The translations under genes were made by a program, and so were the position numbers. This document shows positions 16,155 through 26,670 of a DNA stretch of 64,000 bases, in pieces. This DNA is from Alphaproteobacteria bacterium (GTDB lineage Bacteria; Pseudomonadota; Alphaproteobacteria; SHVP01). Positions within the stretch are counted from its first letter, which is position 1, and each line of letters opens with the position of its first letter. A model generated the notes under the pieces. It did not search any database and had not been told where the DNA came from. It was given only the letters and a program-made list of their open reading frames with translations. The DNA is taken from positions 1-64,000 of the forward strand of contig JAVJOO010000002.1 of the NCBI GenBank assembly GCA_040216735.1. Direction: 5' to 3'.

Positions 16155-18518
16155 ATGAGCCCACTCGACCGCAAACTTCTGCGCGACCTGTGGCGCATCA
16201 AGGGCCAAGCCGTCGCAATCGGCGCGGTGATCGGCGTCGGCGTGCTGTTGCTGGTGATGATGACCGGCTTGGTCACCTCGCTGGACGAAACCCGGCGCGC
16301 CTATTACGAGCGCTACCGCTTGGCCGAGATCTTCGCCCCGGTGACCCGCGCACCCGACCGCCTGATCGCCGACCTCGCCAACATTCCCGGCGTCGCCGCC
16401 GCCGAGGGGCGGGTGACCGGCAGCGCGCTGATCGATCTGCCGGGGCTCGCCCTGCCCGTGCGCGCCCAGGCGGTGTCCCTGCCCGACTTCGGCGAACCGC
16501 GGCTCAACGATGTCTACCTGAGCGCCGGCCGCGGTCTGGACCGCGATCGCACCGACGAAGTTCTTTTACTCAAGGGATTCGCCGATGCCCACGACTTGCG
16601 CCCCGGCGAAACGCTCTCAGCGACGATGAACGGCGCCCGGCGCACTTTCCGAGTCGTCGGCCTCGTACAGGCGCCGGAGTTTCTCTATACGACCGCACCC
16701 GGTGAACTGGCCCCCGACGACAGCCGCTTCGGCGTGATCTGGATGACCCGGACGGCCTTGGCCGCCGCCTATGACATGGACGGCGCGTTCAACGAAGCGC
16801 TGCTCTCGCTGGGCCGCGGCGCCAAAGAAGCCGCGGTGATCGAGGCGGTAGACCGCCTTTTGCGTCGCCACGGCGGAACCGGCGCCTATGGCTTGGCCGA
16901 CCACCAATCCGACCGAATCGTCACCGAGGAAATCGGCGGCTTGCGCGCGATGACCGTGGGCGTGCCACCGATCTTCCTCGCGGTCGCGGCGTTCCTTCTC
17001 TACATCGTCGTCTCGCGCATGGTTCAGGCCGAGCGCGAGCAAATCGGACTGATCAAAGCGTTCGGCTATACCGATGCCGAGGTGGGCGCACACTATTTCA
17101 AACTGATCCTCGCGATCGCCGCCGGCGGCGCCCTTGTCGGGTGCCTATGCGGCATCGCCGCCGGCCGCGGGATGATCTCGTTCTACCTCCAGTACCTAAA
17201 GTTCCCCTTCCTCGTGTTCCAGCTCGACCCGGTATCGTTCGTGGTCGGCTTTGGCGTCAGCGTGTTGGCGGCGTCGGCCGGCGGATTGATCGTCCTGCGC
17301 GGCGTCTTCTCTCTTACTCCCGCCACCGCGATGCGCCCGCCTGCGCCGGCCGACTACAGTCGCAGCGGCCGAATCGGCCGTTCGCTCAACCGCTTCCTCG
17401 ACCAACCCAGCCGCATGGTGCTGCGGCGTCTGACCCGGCAACCCGGGCGGATGGCCGGCGCGGTCATCGGCATCGCCGCCGGGATGTCGCTTTCGGTCGG
17501 CATGATTTCGATCCTGGTCGGATTCGACCATGCGCTGGCGCTCACCTTCAACGACGCCGACCGGAGCGACGTCGCCGTCGTCTTTACCGACGCCGTCTCG
17601 GCGCGGACGGTCTACGACCTGCAGCGCCTGCCAGGGGTGATCGAGGTGGAACCGGTCCGCGTCGTCCCCGCAGTTCTGCGCAATGGCCTGAAAACCTATC
17701 GCGGCGCGATCAACGGTCTGGTCGCGGTGCCGCGCCTCAATCGGGCGTTGGACCGGAACGTGGCAACGATCGAAATGCGCCGCGAGGGGATCATCCTTGC
17801 CACCGCGCTCGCCGATATTCTCGACATCGCCCCCGGCGACCGCCTATCGATCGAAGTGCGCGAGGGTCGCCAACCGGCACTAGATCTCCCGGTGATCGGC
17901 ATTGCCGATACGTTTCTCGGCGCCCCGGCCTATATGGAACTGGATGCGCTTAACCGGGCACTGCGCGAACCGAACCGGATATCGGGCGCCTATTTGCGGA
18001 TCGATGCGGCGCACCAGGAAACGGTGTACCGCGCGCTAAAGGACATGCCGGCCGTTGCCGGGGTCAGTCTCAAGGCCGACGCCCGCGCGGCCTTTCAGCG
18101 GATGATGGATAGCGGTGCCGGCACGATGCGCTACATCATGGCGGCAATCGCCGCGGTCATCACCTTCGGCGTGATCTATAACGCCGCGCGGATCGCCTAT
18201 GCCGAGCGCCTGCGCGACCTTGCCAGCCTGCGCGTGATCGGCTTCACCACGGGCGAAGTGGGCTTCGTGCTGCTGGGCGAACTGGCGGCGGTGACGTCGG
18301 CCGCGCTGCCGCTCGGCGCGGTTCTTGGCCACTACCTTTCCTATGGCCTCGCCGCCGGCTTCAGCACCGATCTGTATCAAATCCCGGCGGTCTTCACCCC
18401 GGCCAGCTATGGCGCGGTCACGCTGGTCGTGATTGCCGCCGCCGCGGCCTCGGGCTGGCTGGTGAAACGAGACATCGACCGGGCGGACATTGTCGCCGCC
18501 TTGAAAACGAGGGAGTAA
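16155..18518 (+). CDS. ABC transporter permease with two FtsX domains
   Basis: 787 residues. A first membrane segment at about 20-40 is followed by a large periplasmic domain, three segments at about 270-390, then a second such unit: a segment near 430, another periplasmic domain, and three segments from about 660 to 780. This doubled MacB_PCD/FtsX arrangement gives eight membrane spans in one chain, so one polypeptide may do what a LolC/LolE pair does. Cytoplasmic loops follow the FtsX pattern (EREQIGLIKAFGYTDAEVGA and ERLRDLASLRVIGFTTGEV), the likely contacts with the ATPase. Six bases separate it from the adaptor gene. Confidence 0.92.
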   Translation: MSPLDRKLLRDLWRIKGQAVAIGAVIGVGVLLLVMMTGLVTSLDETRRAYYERYRLAEIFAPVTRAPDRLIADLANIPGVAAAEGRVTGSALIDLPGLALPVRAQAVSLPDFGEPRLNDVYLSAGRGLDRDRTDEVLLLKGFADAHDLRPGETLSATMNGARRTFRVVGLVQAPEFLYTTAPGELAPDDSRFGVIWMTRTALAAAYDMDGAFNEALLSLGRGAKEAAVIEAVDRLLRRHGGTGAYGLADHQSDRIVTEEIGGLRAMTVGVPPIFLAVAAFLLYIVVSRMVQAEREQIGLIKAFGYTDAEVGAHYFKLILAIAAGGALVGCLCGIAAGRGMISFYLQYLKFPFLVFQLDPVSFVVGFGVSVLAASAGGLIVLRGVFSLTPATAMRPPAPADYSRSGRIGRSLNRFLDQPSRMVLRRLTRQPGRMAGAVIGIAAGMSLSVGMISILVGFDHALALTFNDADRSDVAVVFTDAVSARTVYDLQRLPGVIEVEPVRVVPAVLRNGLKTYRGAINGLVAVPRLNRALDRNVATIEMRREGIILATALADILDIAPGDRLSIEVREGRQPALDLPVIGIADTFLGAPAYMELDALNRALREPNRISGAYLRIDAAHQETVYRALKDMPAVAGVSLKADARAAFQRMMDSGAGTMRYIMAAIAAVITFGVIYNAARIAYAERLRDLASLRVIGFTTGEVGFVLLGELAAVTSAALPLGAVLGHYLSYGLAAGFSTDLYQIPAVFTPASYGAVTLVVIAAAAASGWLVKRDIDRADIVAALKTRE

Positions 18519-18524
18519 AGCCGC

Positions 18525-19760
18525 ATGGCGCGCAAACGATCCCGTTCCTACCTGACGATCGCCGCCGCCCTGGTGGTGGGCGGCGCGCTGGTCTTCGCCT
18601 TTTGGCCGCAACCGACGATGGTCGACATCGGCACCGTGACGCGGGGCGCGATGTCGGTGACCATCGACGAGGAAGGCCGCACCCGCGTGCACGATGCCTA
18701 TATGGTGTCGACGCCGGTCGCGGGCCGGTTGTTGCGCGTCGATGTCGAGCCCGGCGATCCGGTGGAGCGCTTCGAGACCGTGGTCGCCTCGATGCTCCCC
18801 AGCAACCCGGTGGCCTTGGACCTGCGCACCCGCGAACAGGCGCGGGCCAGCGTAACTGCCGCCGAGGCGGCGTTGCGGCTATCGCGTGCCGAACTCAACC
18901 GCGCGATCGCCGACCGGGAACTGGCCGAGGCCCAATTGGAACGCACCCGCACCCTGCGCCAGAACAATACCGTGAGCGAGGCCGCGCTGGACCGCGCACT
19001 GCGCGAGGCGCGCGCAGCGATGGCCGCCTACGACACCGCCGAAGCCGCGATCGAAATGCGCCAGGCCGAGCTTGAAAATACCCGCGCGCAACTAAGCGGT
19101 ATGGGTGACCCCCAAGGCAGCGGCGGCGCCGCGGCGGGCGGCAGCCAGACCGAAATCCCGATCCGCGCCCCGGCAAGCGGGCGGGTGTTGCGGGTGATTC
19201 AACAAAGCGAAACCACGCTGCCGGCCGGCGCACCGATCATGGAGATCGGCAACATCGACAGCGACCTCGAAGTGCTGGTCGAACTGCTATCGACCGACGC
19301 CGTCCAGGTCGCGCCGGGCGATCCGGTGCTGATCGTCGACTGGGGCGGCGCGGCCACGCTGCACGCGGCGGTGGCCCGGGTCGATCCGGTCGGCTTCACC
19401 AAATTCTCCGCGCTCGGGGTCGAGGAACAGCGGGTCAACACGATCGTGCGTTTCGTCGAGAACCCGCAGGCCGGGCAGGCAGGCCTCGGGCACGGCTACC
19501 GGGTCGAAGCGCGGATCGTCGTGTGGCACGACGACGACGCCCTGATCGTGCCCGCCGCGGCCCTGTTCCGCGACGGCGCGGGCTGGTCGGTATTCCGCGT
19601 CGAGGACGGCGTCGCGGCGCGCCGGTCGGTCGAGATCGCCCGCAACAACGGCACCCAAGCCGCCGTGGCAAGCGGCCTGGAACCGGGCGACCGCGTCATC
19701 CTCTATCCCGCCGCCGACCTCGAAGACGGCCACCGCGTCGCCGAGCGGGATATCGAGTAG
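18525..19760 (+). CDS. HlyD-family periplasmic adaptor protein
   Basis: 411 residues. An N-terminal signal-anchor (about residues 8-25, LTIAAALVVGGALVFAFW) is followed by a barrel-sandwich half-motif (STPVAGRLLRVDVEPGDPVE), an Ala/Arg/Glu-rich helical hairpin at about 95-190, the second lipoyl half (IRAPASGRVLRVIQQSE), and beta-barrel domains. It would link the inner-membrane permease to an outer-membrane channel, or act alone in lipid/peptide export. Last gene of the three-gene operon; it ends 87 bases before a convergent binding-protein gene. No outer-membrane TolC homologue is in the window. Confidence 0.92.
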   Translation: MARKRSRSYLTIAAALVVGGALVFAFWPQPTMVDIGTVTRGAMSVTIDEEGRTRVHDAYMVSTPVAGRLLRVDVEPGDPVERFETVVASMLPSNPVALDLRTREQARASVTAAEAALRLSRAELNRAIADRELAEAQLERTRTLRQNNTVSEAALDRALREARAAMAAYDTAEAAIEMRQAELENTRAQLSGMGDPQGSGGAAAGGSQTEIPIRAPASGRVLRVIQQSETTLPAGAPIMEIGNIDSDLEVLVELLSTDAVQVAPGDPVLIVDWGGAATLHAAVARVDPVGFTKFSALGVEEQRVNTIVRFVENPQAGQAGLGHGYRVEARIVVWHDDDALIVPAAALFRDGAGWSVFRVEDGVAARRSVEIARNNGTQAAVASGLEPGDRVILYPAADLEDGHRVAERDIE

Positions 19761-19847
19761 GCGGGGTCTTGGGGGACAATCGCCGATCGGGCGAGGGCGC
19801 TACGAACCCCGCCCGATCTCAACCGGTTGTCGCCGGGTACTCCGACG

Positions 19848-21359
19848 TCACTTCGCGCGCGAAATCTCGTTGTAGGGGATGAGGAAATTCTCGCTGCGGA
19901 ATCCTTGGACCTGCTTTGCGACACCGTGGAACGACACGGTTTCTTCAAGCCAGATCGCCGGGGCGTTTTCGTGATAGGCCAGCGCGATTTGACGCAGGCC
20001 CGCGGCCCGTTTCACCGGATCGAACTCGGCGTTGACCGCCTTGATGGCGGGTTCGATTTCAGGAATGCAGGTCCAGGTCGGCTTGTGATCGCACGAATGG
20101 TAGCTGTTGATGGAGCGCATCATGTCGCCGATCGGCGCCGAACCGAAGTTCATGCCGAAGACGTCGCCCGCGAAGGGCTTCGCACCGTTAATCCGCGCGA
20201 TCAGGTCGCTGACCGTGATGACCCGCAACTCCAACTCGACGCCGATGTTGCGCAGGTTGTTGGCGACGTATTCGTAGGTCGCCTTACCGCTGAGGTTGCC
20301 CTGAATCTCGCCGATCATTTTAAATCCGTCGGGATAGCCGGCCTCGGCCAGCAACGCCTTGGCCTTTGCAGGATCGTACGGATAGGGCGCGATGTCGGCC
20401 TGGTAGCCGCGTGCAGTCCGGGCTGCGGGCTGGCCACCGAGACGGGCAGTCTCGCCGTGGAGGGCGGGTACGAACGTCTTGTCGAGACCATAGTTCAGGG
20501 CCTGACGGACGCGTTTGTCCTTTAGCGGACCATCCTTGACCATGTCCAGCATGATGACGTTCACCGACGGCGCGAATTCGGTGAAGATCGAGCCGCCCGA
20601 GGATTCGACCGCTTCTCGGTCGTCCTTGTCGAGCGTCAGCGCCACGTCGACCTGGCCCGACGCCAACGCTTGGACCCGCGACGCTAGTTCGGGCATCGTC
20701 AGGATGCGCAGATTATCCAGCTTGGCCGGGCGAAACGCGGCGGCGTAGCGTTCAAGTGCCACTTCGTTCTCGGACCACGCGGTCGCGCGGAACGACCCGG
20801 TCCCGACCGGCGCGCGCGAGAATTTCTCGCGGCCCATATCGTTGTAGGACGCCATATCGATGATATAGAGCGACGCGATGACGTTTGGCAGAATCGCGTC
20901 GGGTGTCTTGGTCATGATGTCGACGGTCAGGTCGTCGACCTTTTGCGCCCCGGCGACCGATGCGATGTTGCGCGACACGACGGTGAAGACGCCGCGGCCT
21001 TCGTCGGAGGCGAGATAATCGACCATAGCGACGATCGAATCGGCATTCATCTTGCTGCCGTCGTGGAAGGTCACGCCGGGCCGTAGCTTGAAGCGCCAGA
21101 CTGTGGGATCGGCGGTCACCGCCCAGGACTGCGCGAGCCGCGGCAACGCCTCGCCGCTGCCGTCGACCTCGGTCAGTGGATCGTACAGCGCGTTCATGAT
21201 GTAAAGCGTTTGACGGTTGGTCACTGAGGGAAGCCCGAGCGCCGGTGCCGGCGCGCTATTGGCAACCGTTAAGGTCTGCGCCATGGGAGCGCCACCGCCC
21301 AGTGCCGCGACTGCTGCCACCGTCAACGTGCCGGCCAGCCAATGCCTAAACGTCTTCAT
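19848..21359 (-). CDS. ABC transporter substrate-binding protein, family 5
   Basis: 503 residues from ATG 21359; a second ATG at 21365 is possible, but the G-run at 21367-21372 is better spaced for 21359. A Sec signal peptide (MKTFRHWLAGTLTVAAVAAL, cleaved after about PMAQ) precedes a DppA/OppA-like fold: NALYDPLTEVDGSGEALPRL, then LRPGVTFHDGSKMNADSIVA, and YDPAKAKALLAEAGYPDG. Such proteins bind peptides, nickel chelates, opines or glycosides in the periplasm. No permease or ATPase gene accompanies it, so it is an orphan that must use distant partners. About 30% shorter in its insert regions than the two paralogues at 34947-38368, and not their close relative. Confidence 0.9.
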   Translation of the reverse strand: MKTFRHWLAGTLTVAAVAALGGGAPMAQTLTVANSAPAPALGLPSVTNRQTLYIMNALYDPLTEVDGSGEALPRLAQSWAVTADPTVWRFKLRPGVTFHDGSKMNADSIVAMVDYLASDEGRGVFTVVSRNIASVAGAQKVDDLTVDIMTKTPDAILPNVIASLYIIDMASYNDMGREKFSRAPVGTGSFRATAWSENEVALERYAAAFRPAKLDNLRILTMPELASRVQALASGQVDVALTLDKDDREAVESSGGSIFTEFAPSVNVIMLDMVKDGPLKDKRVRQALNYGLDKTFVPALHGETARLGGQPAARTARGYQADIAPYPYDPAKAKALLAEAGYPDGFKMIGEIQGNLSGKATYEYVANNLRNIGVELELRVITVSDLIARINGAKPFAGDVFGMNFGSAPIGDMMRSINSYHSCDHKPTWTCIPEIEPAIKAVNAEFDPVKRAAGLRQIALAYHENAPAIWLEETVSFHGVAKQVQGFRSENFLIPYNEISRAK

Positions 21360-21672
21360 TTCCATGCCCCCCGATTTTTCAATCCGGTAGCTTACCGGGA
21401 AAGGTGCGCGGCGGCGAAATCAAATCGGCCACTTATGGACTACGAGGTGTGCTAAGAATTCGCCGGTAACGGTTTCAATAGATCGTAGCGCCGTAGGTCG
21501 TCGGTCCCGGTCGCAACGGGGCAACAGACGCTTTTAGGGCCGTTGCTTCTGGCATCCACCGGCACTTAAACGAGCAACGCACCTCGGAGAATCGTCGCCA
21601 GAAGCTAGCGATCCTCTCGTTGCGGCTTTCGATTGAACCCTAATTCGAGAACCGCAGGAAAACCGCGGTTGC
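21360..21672. other. Non-coding gap between binding protein and tRNA-Thr
   Basis: 313 bases without a convincing gene. It must hold the promoter of the leftward binding-protein gene. Next to the tRNA, bases 21651-21670 can form a small hairpin (AACCGC with GCGGTT) on the tRNA strand, a possible processing or termination element. Nothing else is recognised. Confidence 0.5.
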
Positions 21673-21747
<75 letters not shown>

Positions 21748-21854
21748 TTCGCAGGGCGGGCGCAACATGCCATAGTGACCGCAGCCGGGCAAGCATCCCC
21801 GGCGCACTGTAAGGCGTTGAAATCAAACGGATTCGAGGCTCGGCCCCGGCCGCG

Positions 21855-22028
21855 ATGGCGAACCAGGACGACACTCCGACCGCCGAACCATCGGCGACCG
21901 CCCGCAACCGCGCCCAGCGCGAGGCGCGGCTGGCCGATGCGCTACGCGCGAACTTGAAGCGGCGCAAGGCCCAGGCCCAGCGCCGCGCGGCCCCGCCCCC
22001 CCCACCCGACCCGGACGACGCGCCGTGA
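21855..22028 (+). CDS. Small basic conserved protein upstream of murA
   Basis: 57 residues: an acidic/Thr-rich head, then a basic helical core (ARNRAQREARLADALRANLK and RRKAQAQRRAA), ending in a Pro/Asp-rich tail. ATG at 21855, TGA at 22026-22028. Similar short Arg-rich proteins precede murA in many Alphaproteobacteria, and the conserved position makes this likely real. Function unknown. The composition would suit nucleic-acid binding or a ribosome-associated role, but that is only a guess. Confidence 0.7.
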   Translation: MANQDDTPTAEPSATARNRAQREARLADALRANLKRRKAQAQRRAAPPPPPDPDDAP

Positions 22029-22176
22029 ACTTCCGCTCCCGCCACGCTGCGGCCGCAATTTGCCGCCATTGATGGCACCCCAGCATCACGGCGGGGACCG
22101 CGACCGGCGGGCAGCCATGCGGAAGACCACGCCCGCCGCGCGGTCGCGCCTGCCCACGACATAGGAAGGAACAGGG

Positions 22177-23457
22177 ATGGAACGCATCAAAGTGCGCGGC
22201 GGCCGGCGGCTGGACGGCACCATCCGGATATCGGGGGCAAAGAACGCGGCGCTGCCGCTGATGGCCGCGAGCCTATTGACTGACGACGCGCTGGTGCTCT
22301 CGAACGTCCCCAAGCTCGCCGATATCGCCACCCTGGCCGCACTGTTGGCCCAGCACGGCGCGGCGATCGACGTCGGTCAAACCGGCGACGGCAGCGACGG
22401 GCAGACCATGACCCTGCATGCCGCAACGATCGCCAGCACCACGGCGCCCTACGACCTGGTGCGCAAGATGCGCGCCTCGGTCTTGGTGTTGGGCCCGCTG
22501 CTGGCGCGCTGCCGCGAGGCGCGGGTGTCGTTGCCCGGCGGTTGCGCGATCGGCACCCGGCCGGTCGATCTGCACCTGAAGGCGCTGGAACAACTGGGCG
22601 CACGGATCGACCTTGAAGACGGATACGTCAACGCCACCGCACCCGGCGGGCTTAAGGGCGGCCAAGTGCGCTTTCCCACGGTGTCGGTGGGGGCAACCGA
22701 AAACCTATTGATGGCGGCAACCTTGGCCGAGGGCGAAACCGTGCTGGAGAACGTCGCGCGCGAGCCCGAGATCGCCGATCTCGCGGCCTGCCTGAGCGCA
22801 ATGGGGGCCAAGATCCACGGTGCCGGTAGCGAGCGCATCGTCGTCCAGGGCGTCCCCGAACTCAGCGGCGCCCACCACCGGGTCATGCCCGACCGTATCG
22901 AGACCGGCACCTACATGGCGGCGGCCGCGATTACCGGCGGCACATTGACGCTGACGCAAACCGACGCGGGCACGCTGGGCGCGGTGATCGACGCGCTATC
23001 GGCTTGCGGTGTCGGTGTCGCCCGCAAGAACGGCACGCTCACGGTGGCGCCGCGCTCGGACGCGATCTCGCCCACCGACATCTCGACCCAACCCTATCCG
23101 GGTTTCCCCACCGACATGCAGGCGCAGTTCATGGCGCTGCTGACGACCGCGAACGGCGCCTCGACGATCAACGAGACGATCTTCGAGAACCGATTCATGC
23201 ATGTGCCGGAGTTGATGCGCATGGGCGCGAATATCGCCCTGCAAGGCCACACCGCGGTGGTGCGCGGTGTGCCCAAGCTGCGCGGCGCGCCGGTGATGGC
23301 GACCGACCTGCGCGCCTCGGTGTCGCTGGTGCTGGCCGGGCTCGCCGCAGAAGGCGAAACCACGGTGAGCCGCATCTACCATCTTGACCGAGGCTATGAA
23401 CATTTGGTTGAAAAACTCGGCGCCTGTGGCGCCGATATCGAACGCATCGCCGACTGA
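22177..23457 (+). CDS. murA: UDP-N-acetylglucosamine 1-carboxyvinyltransferase
   Basis: 426 residues, the usual MurA length. It transfers enolpyruvate from PEP to UDP-GlcNAc, the first committed step of peptidoglycan synthesis in the cytoplasm. Conserved features: SGAKNAALP with K22/N23 near the N-terminus, the mobile loop with catalytic Cys123 in [11 protein letters not shown] (the fosfomycin target), and [17 protein letters not shown] in the second domain. The AGGAAGGA sequence upstream supports ATG 22177. It heads the conserved murA-DUF2948-hisG-hisD block. Confidence 0.98.
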   Translation: MERIKVRGGRRLDGTIRISGAKNAALPLMAASLLTDDALVLSNVPKLADIATLAALLAQHGAAIDVGQTGDGSDGQTMTLHAATIASTTAPYDLVRKMRASVLVLGPLLARCREARVSLPGGCAIGTRPVDLHLKALEQLGARIDLEDGYVNATAPGGLKGGQVRFPTVSVGATENLLMAATLAEGETVLENVAREPEIADLAACLSAMGAKIHGAGSERIVVQGVPELSGAHHRVMPDRIETGTYMAAAAITGGTLTLTQTDAGTLGAVIDALSACGVGVARKNGTLTVAPRSDAISPTDISTQPYPGFPTDMQAQFMALLTTANGASTINETIFENRFMHVPELMRMGANIALQGHTAVVRGVPKLRGAPVMATDLRASVSLVLAGLAAEGETTVSRIYHLDRGYEHLVEKLGACGADIERIAD

Positions 23458-23490
23458 CCCGCTAACTGAACCGACAAAAGCCGCCGCCCG

Positions 23491-23928
23491 ATGACCCCCT
23501 CACCCAGCCCCTTGCGCTTGATCGCCCACGATGCCGACGACCTGGCGGTGATCTCGACCCTGTTGCAAGACGCACTTGTGCGCCACGCCGACATGACCTT
23601 CGACCGTCGGCGGCGGCGCTTCGCCCTGGCGGTGAGCCGGTTTCGCTGGGAGGCCGGCAAAGCGCGCGAACGCATTCGCACCGGCGTTCACTTCAACCAT
23701 GTGCTGGGCGTGCAGCACCAGGGCATCGCGCTGGACAAGCGCGATACGGTGGCCGAGCTTCTAGCAGTGCGCACGGCACCGGCGGACGACGGCGGCGTGG
23801 CGTTGACGCTCGATTTCGCCGGCGGAGGCACAATCCGGCTCGAGGCCGAATGCATCGACGCCGAAGTCCGCGACCTCGGCGACACCTGGGCCGCCCGCCG
23901 CACCCCCGACCATTCGGCAGCCGACTAG
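23491..23928 (+). CDS. DUF2948 family protein
   Basis: 145 residues, soluble, no signal peptide. Recognised from its position between murA and hisG and from the motifs LRLIAHDADDLAVISTLLQD, FALAVSRFRWE and a C-terminal IRLEAECIDAEVRDLG. The family is found almost only in Alphaproteobacteria and is uncharacterised. 33 bases after murA and 75 before hisG, so probably co-transcribed. Confidence 0.88.
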   Translation: MTPSPSPLRLIAHDADDLAVISTLLQDALVRHADMTFDRRRRRFALAVSRFRWEAGKARERIRTGVHFNHVLGVQHQGIALDKRDTVAELLAVRTAPADDGGVALTLDFAGGGTIRLEAECIDAEVRDLGDTWAARRTPDHSAAD

Positions 23929-24003
23929 CCCTCCCGCCTTGTCGTGGACGGCGGCATCGCTTAGGAATGGCCGCCATCCTCCCGTTGAACGAGACGCCGA
24001 TCC

Positions 24004-24672
24004 GTGCCCGACCGCGACAAAATCATCATTGCCCTGCCCAAGGGCCGCGTCCTCGACGCCGGTGTCGCGATGCTGGCGCAAATCGGCATTACCCCCGAGG
24101 CGGCGTTCTTCGACAAGGAGTCGCGGCAACTGCGCTTTACGACGAACCGCGCAGATGTCGATTTGGTGCGGGTGCGCAGTTTCGACGTGCCCACGTTCGT
24201 TGCTTTCGGGGCAGCGCATTTGGGCATCGCTGGCAGCGACGTGCTGTTGGAATTCGAGTATGCCGAACTCTATGCGCCGCTCGACCTTGGCATCGGCGTG
24301 TGCCGCCTGGTCGTGGCCGAGCCCGCGGCGATGCGCGCCAGCGACGATCCACGGCGCTGGAGCCATATCCGGGTCGCCACCAAATATCCGAACCTGACCC
24401 GACGGCACTTCGCCGCCCGCGGCGTTCAGGCCGAATGCATCAAGCTGCACGGGGCGATGGAACTCGCACCCGCGCTGGGTCTGTGCCGTCGCATCGTCGA
24501 TTTGGTCGAGACCGGTTCGACCCTGCGCGCCAACGGCCTGGTCGAGATCGAAACCATCGCCGAAGTTTCTTCGCGGTTGGTCGTTAACCGCGTCGCGCTG
24601 AAGACCCGGCCGGTCGAGATCGGTGCGCTGGTCGACGCGTTCACCGAGGTGGTCCGTGGCCAAGCGGCTTGA
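24004..24672 (+). CDS. hisG: ATP phosphoribosyltransferase, short form
   Basis: 222 residues, GTG start. Catalyses the first step of histidine synthesis, joining ATP and PRPP. Motifs: [11 protein letters not shown] at the N-terminus, [11 protein letters not shown], and a PRPP-loop region ending [14 protein letters not shown]-like (here [14 protein letters not shown]). It lacks the C-terminal regulatory domain, so it is the short HisG_S type, which works with a HisZ subunit. No hisZ is in the window. The last 17 bases overlap hisD. Confidence 0.96.
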   Translation: MPDRDKIIIALPKGRVLDAGVAMLAQIGITPEAAFFDKESRQLRFTTNRADVDLVRVRSFDVPTFVAFGAAHLGIAGSDVLLEFEYAELYAPLDLGIGVCRLVVAEPAAMRASDDPRRWSHIRVATKYPNLTRRHFAARGVQAECIKLHGAMELAPALGLCRRIVDLVETGSTLRANGLVEIETIAEVSSRLVVNRVALKTRPVEIGALVDAFTEVVRGQAA

Positions 24673-25945
24673 CGCCCGCGACGCCGGTTTCGCCGCCGCC
24701 TTTGCGCGCCTGTTGGACGACAAACGCGAAACCGCCGCCGATGTCGGCCAGGCGGTCGCGGATATCCTGGCCGATGTGCGCACACGCGGCGATGCCGCGC
24801 TCGCCGACTACACCGCGCGCTTCGACCGCTTGACGCTCACGCCCGACCGCTTTCGCCTGACCGCCGACGAAATCGCCGCCGAAGCGGCCAAGGCCGCGCC
24901 CGACGCGGTGGCGGCGCTAAAGGTCGCGGCGGCGCGCATTCGCGCCTTCCACAAAACCCAGCGCCCCGCCGATCTGCGTTACGTGGACGACGCCGGGGTC
25001 GAACTTGGCGCACGATGGACGCCGGTCGCAGCCGCCGGCCTTTATGTGCCGGGCGGCCTTGCCGCCTATCCAAGTTCGTTGTTGATGAACGCGATCCCGG
25101 CCCAGGTCGCCGGGGTTGCGCACCTGACCATGACCGTGCCGACACCGGACGGCGCGATCAATCCGCTGGTGATGGCAGCGGCACAACTGTTGGAAATCGA
25201 CACGGTGTACCGGTTGGGCGGGGCCCAGGCGATCGCCGCGCTGGCCTTTGGCACCGATACGGTCGCGCCGGTCGACGTCATTGTCGGGCCGGGCAACGCC
25301 TATGTCGCCGCGGCCAAGCGCCAGGTCTTCGGCACGGTCGGGATCGACATGATCGCGGGCCCTTCGGAGATTCTTGTGGTCGCCGACGGCAAGAACGACC
25401 CGACGTGGATCGCCGCCGATCTGTTGTCCCAGGCCGAGCACGACGAGGCCGCGCAATCGATCCTGCTGACCGACGACGCCGACTTTGCGGGTGCGGTGGC
25501 GGCGGCGGTGGACGCACAACTGGCCACGCTGACCCGGCGCGAGATTGCTGCGGCGAGCTGGGCCAACCACGGCGCGATCATCGTGCTCGGATCGCTCGAC
25601 GACGCACCGGCCCTGATCGACCGGATCGCGCCCGAGCATTTGGAACTCGCGGTGGACGACCCCGAGGCGATGTTCGCGCACGTGCGCAACGCCGGCGCAG
25701 TGTTCCTGGGTCGCCACACGCCCGAAGCCATCGGCGATTATGTCGCGGGGCCCAACCACGTGCTACCCACCGCGCGCAGCGCACGGTTCGCCTCGGGCTT
25801 GTCGGTCCTGAATTTCATGAAGCGGACCTCGGTGATCCGCTGCGATCCTGCGAGCCTGGCCCGCGTCGGCCCCGCCGCGGCCACGCTCGCCGATGCCGAG
25901 GGCCTGCCCGCCCATGCGCGGTCGGTCCGGCTGCGGCTGACGTAA
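24656..25945 (+). CDS. hisD: Histidinol dehydrogenase
   Basis: 429 residues from GTG 24656, overlapping the end of hisG by 17 bases. Oxidises L-histidinol to histidine with NAD, the last two steps of the pathway. Motifs: [24 protein letters not shown], the family signature [27 protein letters not shown], and the catalytic Glu-His in [10 protein letters not shown]. The length matches zinc-dependent HisD. An upstream in-frame start would add 11 residues that do not match the family. Confidence 0.97.
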   Translation: MAKRLDARDAGFAAAFARLLDDKRETAADVGQAVADILADVRTRGDAALADYTARFDRLTLTPDRFRLTADEIAAEAAKAAPDAVAALKVAAARIRAFHKTQRPADLRYVDDAGVELGARWTPVAAAGLYVPGGLAAYPSSLLMNAIPAQVAGVAHLTMTVPTPDGAINPLVMAAAQLLEIDTVYRLGGAQAIAALAFGTDTVAPVDVIVGPGNAYVAAAKRQVFGTVGIDMIAGPSEILVVADGKNDPTWIAADLLSQAEHDEAAQSILLTDDADFAGAVAAAVDAQLATLTRREIAAASWANHGAIIVLGSLDDAPALIDRIAPEHLELAVDDPEAMFAHVRNAGAVFLGRHTPEAIGDYVAGPNHVLPTARSARFASGLSVLNFMKRTSVIRCDPASLARVGPAAATLADAEGLPAHARSVRLRLT

Positions 25946-26040
25946 CGCTGTTTCGGATCGCCGCATTCGGGCGGCCGGTCGATCGAAACCTTTGATGCCA
26001 AGGTCGCCAAGGGCGTGCGGGACGGATATCGTCTTGGGCG

Positions 26041-26661
26041 ATGAAAATTCTCTACACGCCAATGCCGGGGCTGGTGCACCGGGTCCAAATCGTGGCCCGC
26101 GAGCTTGGGCTCTATGACGCCATCGCCTGGGAGCGAGCCCAGCCCTATGAGCGGCCCGCGCACCTGACCGATCAAAATCCCCTGAGCAAAGTGCCCACGC
26201 TGATTACCGACGACGGCATCGCGCTGTTTCCGGGCGCGGTGATTTACGAATACCTGGAATCCCTGGCGGGACCGAAACTGTACCCGAGCGATCCGGCGGC
26301 GCGGTGGCCGGCGATGCAACTGTTGAGCCTGGGCGAAGGGCTGTGGGACATGACGGTGCAGTGGAACAACGAGCGCAAGCGGCCCGAAGCCGAACAATCG
26401 CCGGAGCAACGCGCGCGCTACCTTGCGGCGATCCACCGGGTGATCGATCGTTTGGAGGCGCTGGCGCCGTCGTTCGATTCGTTTCATATCGGCCATATCG
26501 CGGTGGCCGGGTGTTTCAACTTTTTCGATTACCGCCGGGGCCGCGACCTCGCGACCAACGAGTTCGGCAGCGTCATGCCGGATTTCTACGAAGGCCGCCC
26601 CCATCTCGCCCGCTGGCTCGCCGAGGTGCGCCGGCGGCCGTCCTTTGCGCCGACCGATTAG
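26041..26661 (+). CDS. Glutathione S-transferase family protein
   Basis: 206 residues. The N-terminal thioredoxin-like domain has the GSH-binding pattern NPLSKVPTLITDDG with the cis-Pro of VPT, and GAVIYEYLE, where Ser is usually found instead of GA. An all-helical C-terminal domain follows. YTPMPGLVHRVQIVARELGL supplies the usual N-terminal Ser/Cys region, but the expected catalytic Ser/Cys is Pro-Gly here. It lies 9 bases upstream of two racemase-fold genes, with GGAG between, so the three probably form an operon. The substrate is not predictable. Confidence 0.85.
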   Translation: MKILYTPMPGLVHRVQIVARELGLYDAIAWERAQPYERPAHLTDQNPLSKVPTLITDDGIALFPGAVIYEYLESLAGPKLYPSDPAARWPAMQLLSLGEGLWDMTVQWNNERKRPEAEQSPEQRARYLAAIHRVIDRLEALAPSFDSFHIGHIAVAGCFNFFDYRRGRDLATNEFGSVMPDFYEGRPHLARWLAEVRRRPSFAPTD

Positions 26662-26670
26662 GAGACACGC

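Noticed and set aside
19761-19847. GC-rich inverted repeat (GGCGGGGT with ACCCCGCC) between convergent genes
   Set aside because: The arms are about 40 bases apart and no U-tract follows, so it is a weak candidate terminator and was not listed.
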